A stretch of DNA of 52,405 nt, from the NCBI GenBank assembly GCA_016776925.1, contig JADHSL010000001.1:92311-144715 (forward strand). The letters run 5' to 3'. This stretch comes from Pirellulales bacterium (GTDB lineage: Bacteria; Planctomycetota; Planctomycetia; Pirellulales; UBA1268). The position numbers were made by a program, and so were the translations under genes. The notes beneath the pieces are model-generated. The model saw only the letters and a program-made list of their open reading frames with translations. It did not search any database and was not told the origin of the DNA. Each line of letters begins with the position of its first letter. Positions within the stretch are counted from its first letter, which is position 1. Shown here piece after piece: positions 51,268 to 52,405 of the stretch.

Positions 51268-52405
51268 ATGCGCAGTCTGATCTCTTGGACCGTCAGGAAT
51301 ATGCCAGCAATGAATACGCTGGTGGTGGCCATTCTCATTGTGGGAGCGATGAGTTTCGCCGGTATGCGACGAGAGGTTTTTCCAGAATTTGAGCTCGAAA
51401 TAATCCTTGTCAATGTACCTTACCCCGGAGCGACACCAGAAGAAGTCGAAGAGGGAATCTGCCAAAAAGTCGAAGAGGCGTGTCGCAGTGTTTCCGGGAT
51501 TAAAAAACTTACGAGTGTCGCACAAGAAGGGGTAGGTTTCTGTGTTTTCGAACTCGATTCTGGTACGAAAGACGTACAGAAGGTGCTCAGTGAAATTCGT
51601 TCGGAAGTCGAGCGAATCCCAAGTCTTCCCGAACTTGCAGAGGATCCGAAGGTTGAGCAGGTGACCCTTCGCAACCCAGCAATTAAGGTTGGTATTTTAG
51701 CGCCACGCGTTGCTGGGGGCGTCTCCGAATCTGAGTTGCGAGATGTCGCAGAACTTGTAAGGGATGACCTCCTGGCTTTACCGGCTGTTTCGGCTGCAAA
51801 TCTCCAAGGTGCGAGAGACTATGAAATCGATATTGAGATTTCAGAACGGATGCTCCGCAAATATGGGCTCTCACTGCGGAATGTTGCCGATATTGTTCGT
51901 CGAGAGAATCTTGAGTTGCCAGGTGGCACGATTCGCGGTGAAAGCGGAGAGATTCTGCTCAGGGGTAAAAACAAACGGTACGTTGGTGATGAGATTGCCA
52001 CTCTTCCTTTGGTGACGTTGCCTGATGGTCTCGTTTTAACGGTCGGTGATCTGGGTACGGTGCGTGATGATTTCGCAGATATTACCGCAACGAATCGAAT
52101 CAATGGGCAGCAAGGAATGGTTGTGTCTATTGATCGGAGTTCCGGTGAAGATCTGCTGGCCATGACAGAAGCAGTCAATGCGTACGTTGCCAAGGTGTCG
52201 CTGCCGCAAGGGTATCAGATTGTGACATGGGCAGATCAATCGATCGATGTTCGTGATCGACTCGAAATGCTTCTGAACACAGGGATGCAGGGACTTCTGA
52301 TTGTTTTTGTCATCCTGTCACTTTTCCTTAATTTGAAAATTGCCTTTTGGGTTGCCTTGGGTATCCCGTTTTGCATGTTGGGGGCCGGTGGTCTGATGTT
52401 TCTTA
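51268..52405 (+). CDS. RND-family efflux permease, 3' partial
   Basis: The first 379 or so residues of an RND (AcrB-like) inner-membrane transporter, open to the window edge. ATG 51268 begins MRSLISWTVRNMPAMNTLVV, with the first membrane helix LVVAILIVGAMSFAGM. Next is the conserved MRREVFPEFELEIILVNVPY and PGATPEEVEEGICQKVEEAC of the porter domain PN1. VRRENLELPGGTIRGESGEI and the NRINGQQGMVVSIDRSSGED regions are also typical. Near the edge the second helix GLLIVFVILSLFLNLKIAFW begins. Substrates of this group include drugs, fatty acids and metal ions; none can be assigned. Confidence 0.93.
   Translation, partial: MRSLISWTVRNMPAMNTLVVAILIVGAMSFAGMRREVFPEFELEIILVNVPYPGATPEEVEEGICQKVEEACRSVSGIKKLTSVAQEGVGFCVFELDSGTKDVQKVLSEIRSEVERIPSLPELAEDPKVEQVTLRNPAIKVGILAPRVAGGVSESELRDVAELVRDDLLALPAVSAANLQGARDYEIDIEISERMLRKYGLSLRNVADIVRRENLELPGGTIRGESGEILLRGKNKRYVGDEIATLPLVTLPDGLVLTVGDLGTVRDDFADITATNRINGQQGMVVSIDRSSGEDLLAMTEAVNAYVAKVSLPQGYQIVTWADQSIDVRDRLEMLLNTGMQGLLIVFVILSLFLNLKIAFWVALGIPFCMLGAGGLMFL

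Noticed and set aside
1-52405. CRISPR arrays, insertion sequences, prophage or integrase genes
   Set aside because: No regular spaced repeats, transposase, integrase or phage structural motif was seen on either strand.

Overview
This window is bacterial and most probably from a member of the Planctomycetota, likely a Pirellulales-type lineage. No rRNA or marker gene is present to prove that. The inference rests on two giant secreted proteins with no familiar domain, a DUF1571 protein, a CitG-like/6-carboxytetrahydropterin synthase-like pair, many GTG starts, moderate GC by eye, and short mixed-strand operons. I see no insertion sequence, phage module, CRISPR array or rRNA. It reads as ordinary chromosome with one unusual lineage-specific block.

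Layout. 1-2.1 kb: end of a DtxR/MntR regulator, then a minus-strand CitG-like/PTPS pair. 2.2-6.2 kb, plus strand: polyphosphate kinase, a DnaJ/CbpA-type co-chaperone, rnpA and yidD. 6.2-7.4 kb, minus: fabI and a Nudix hydrolase, read from a visible promoter. 7.59 kb: tRNA-Lys(CTT). 8.2-9.5 kb: PIN-PhoH ATPase. 9.5-12.6 kb, minus: a NarL-type response regulator and a fused GT2/polytopic glycosyltransferase. 12.8-14.4 kb, plus: an AI-2E family permease and a small membrane-anchored protein. 14.5-20.1 kb, minus: an apparent three-gene operon of an unknown protein, a YhaO/SbcD-like protein whose metal ligands look lost, and a YhaN/SbcC-like ATPase with a membrane hairpin.

20.5-32.7 kb: an inositol-monophosphatase family enzyme, then two translationally coupled giant genes (about 1,200 and 2,182 residues). 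Read together, they look like three copies of one module: signal peptide, long beta-rich extracytoplasmic region, short multi-helix membrane anchor. Two of these copies are joined in one polypeptide. A convergent DUF1571 gene follows. This block is the best candidate for an undescribed system.

33-41.6 kb: an MBL hydrolase; phospholipid synthesis genes (plsC, cdsA); a secreted gluzincin peptidase; an anchored LysM protein; rsmH; queA; a Nudix protein; and a cysteine desulfurase. 41.8-44.2 kb: an IscA-type Fe-S carrier, a CobL-type (CbiE-CbiT) methyltransferase and a BshB1-like deacetylase. 44.2-48.7 kb: a four-helix membrane protein, two FAD amine-oxidase-fold oxidoreductases and an aldehyde dehydrogenase. 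49.1 kb to the end: a TetR regulator with a visible operator over its promoter, a membrane-fusion protein and the first part of an RND efflux permease.
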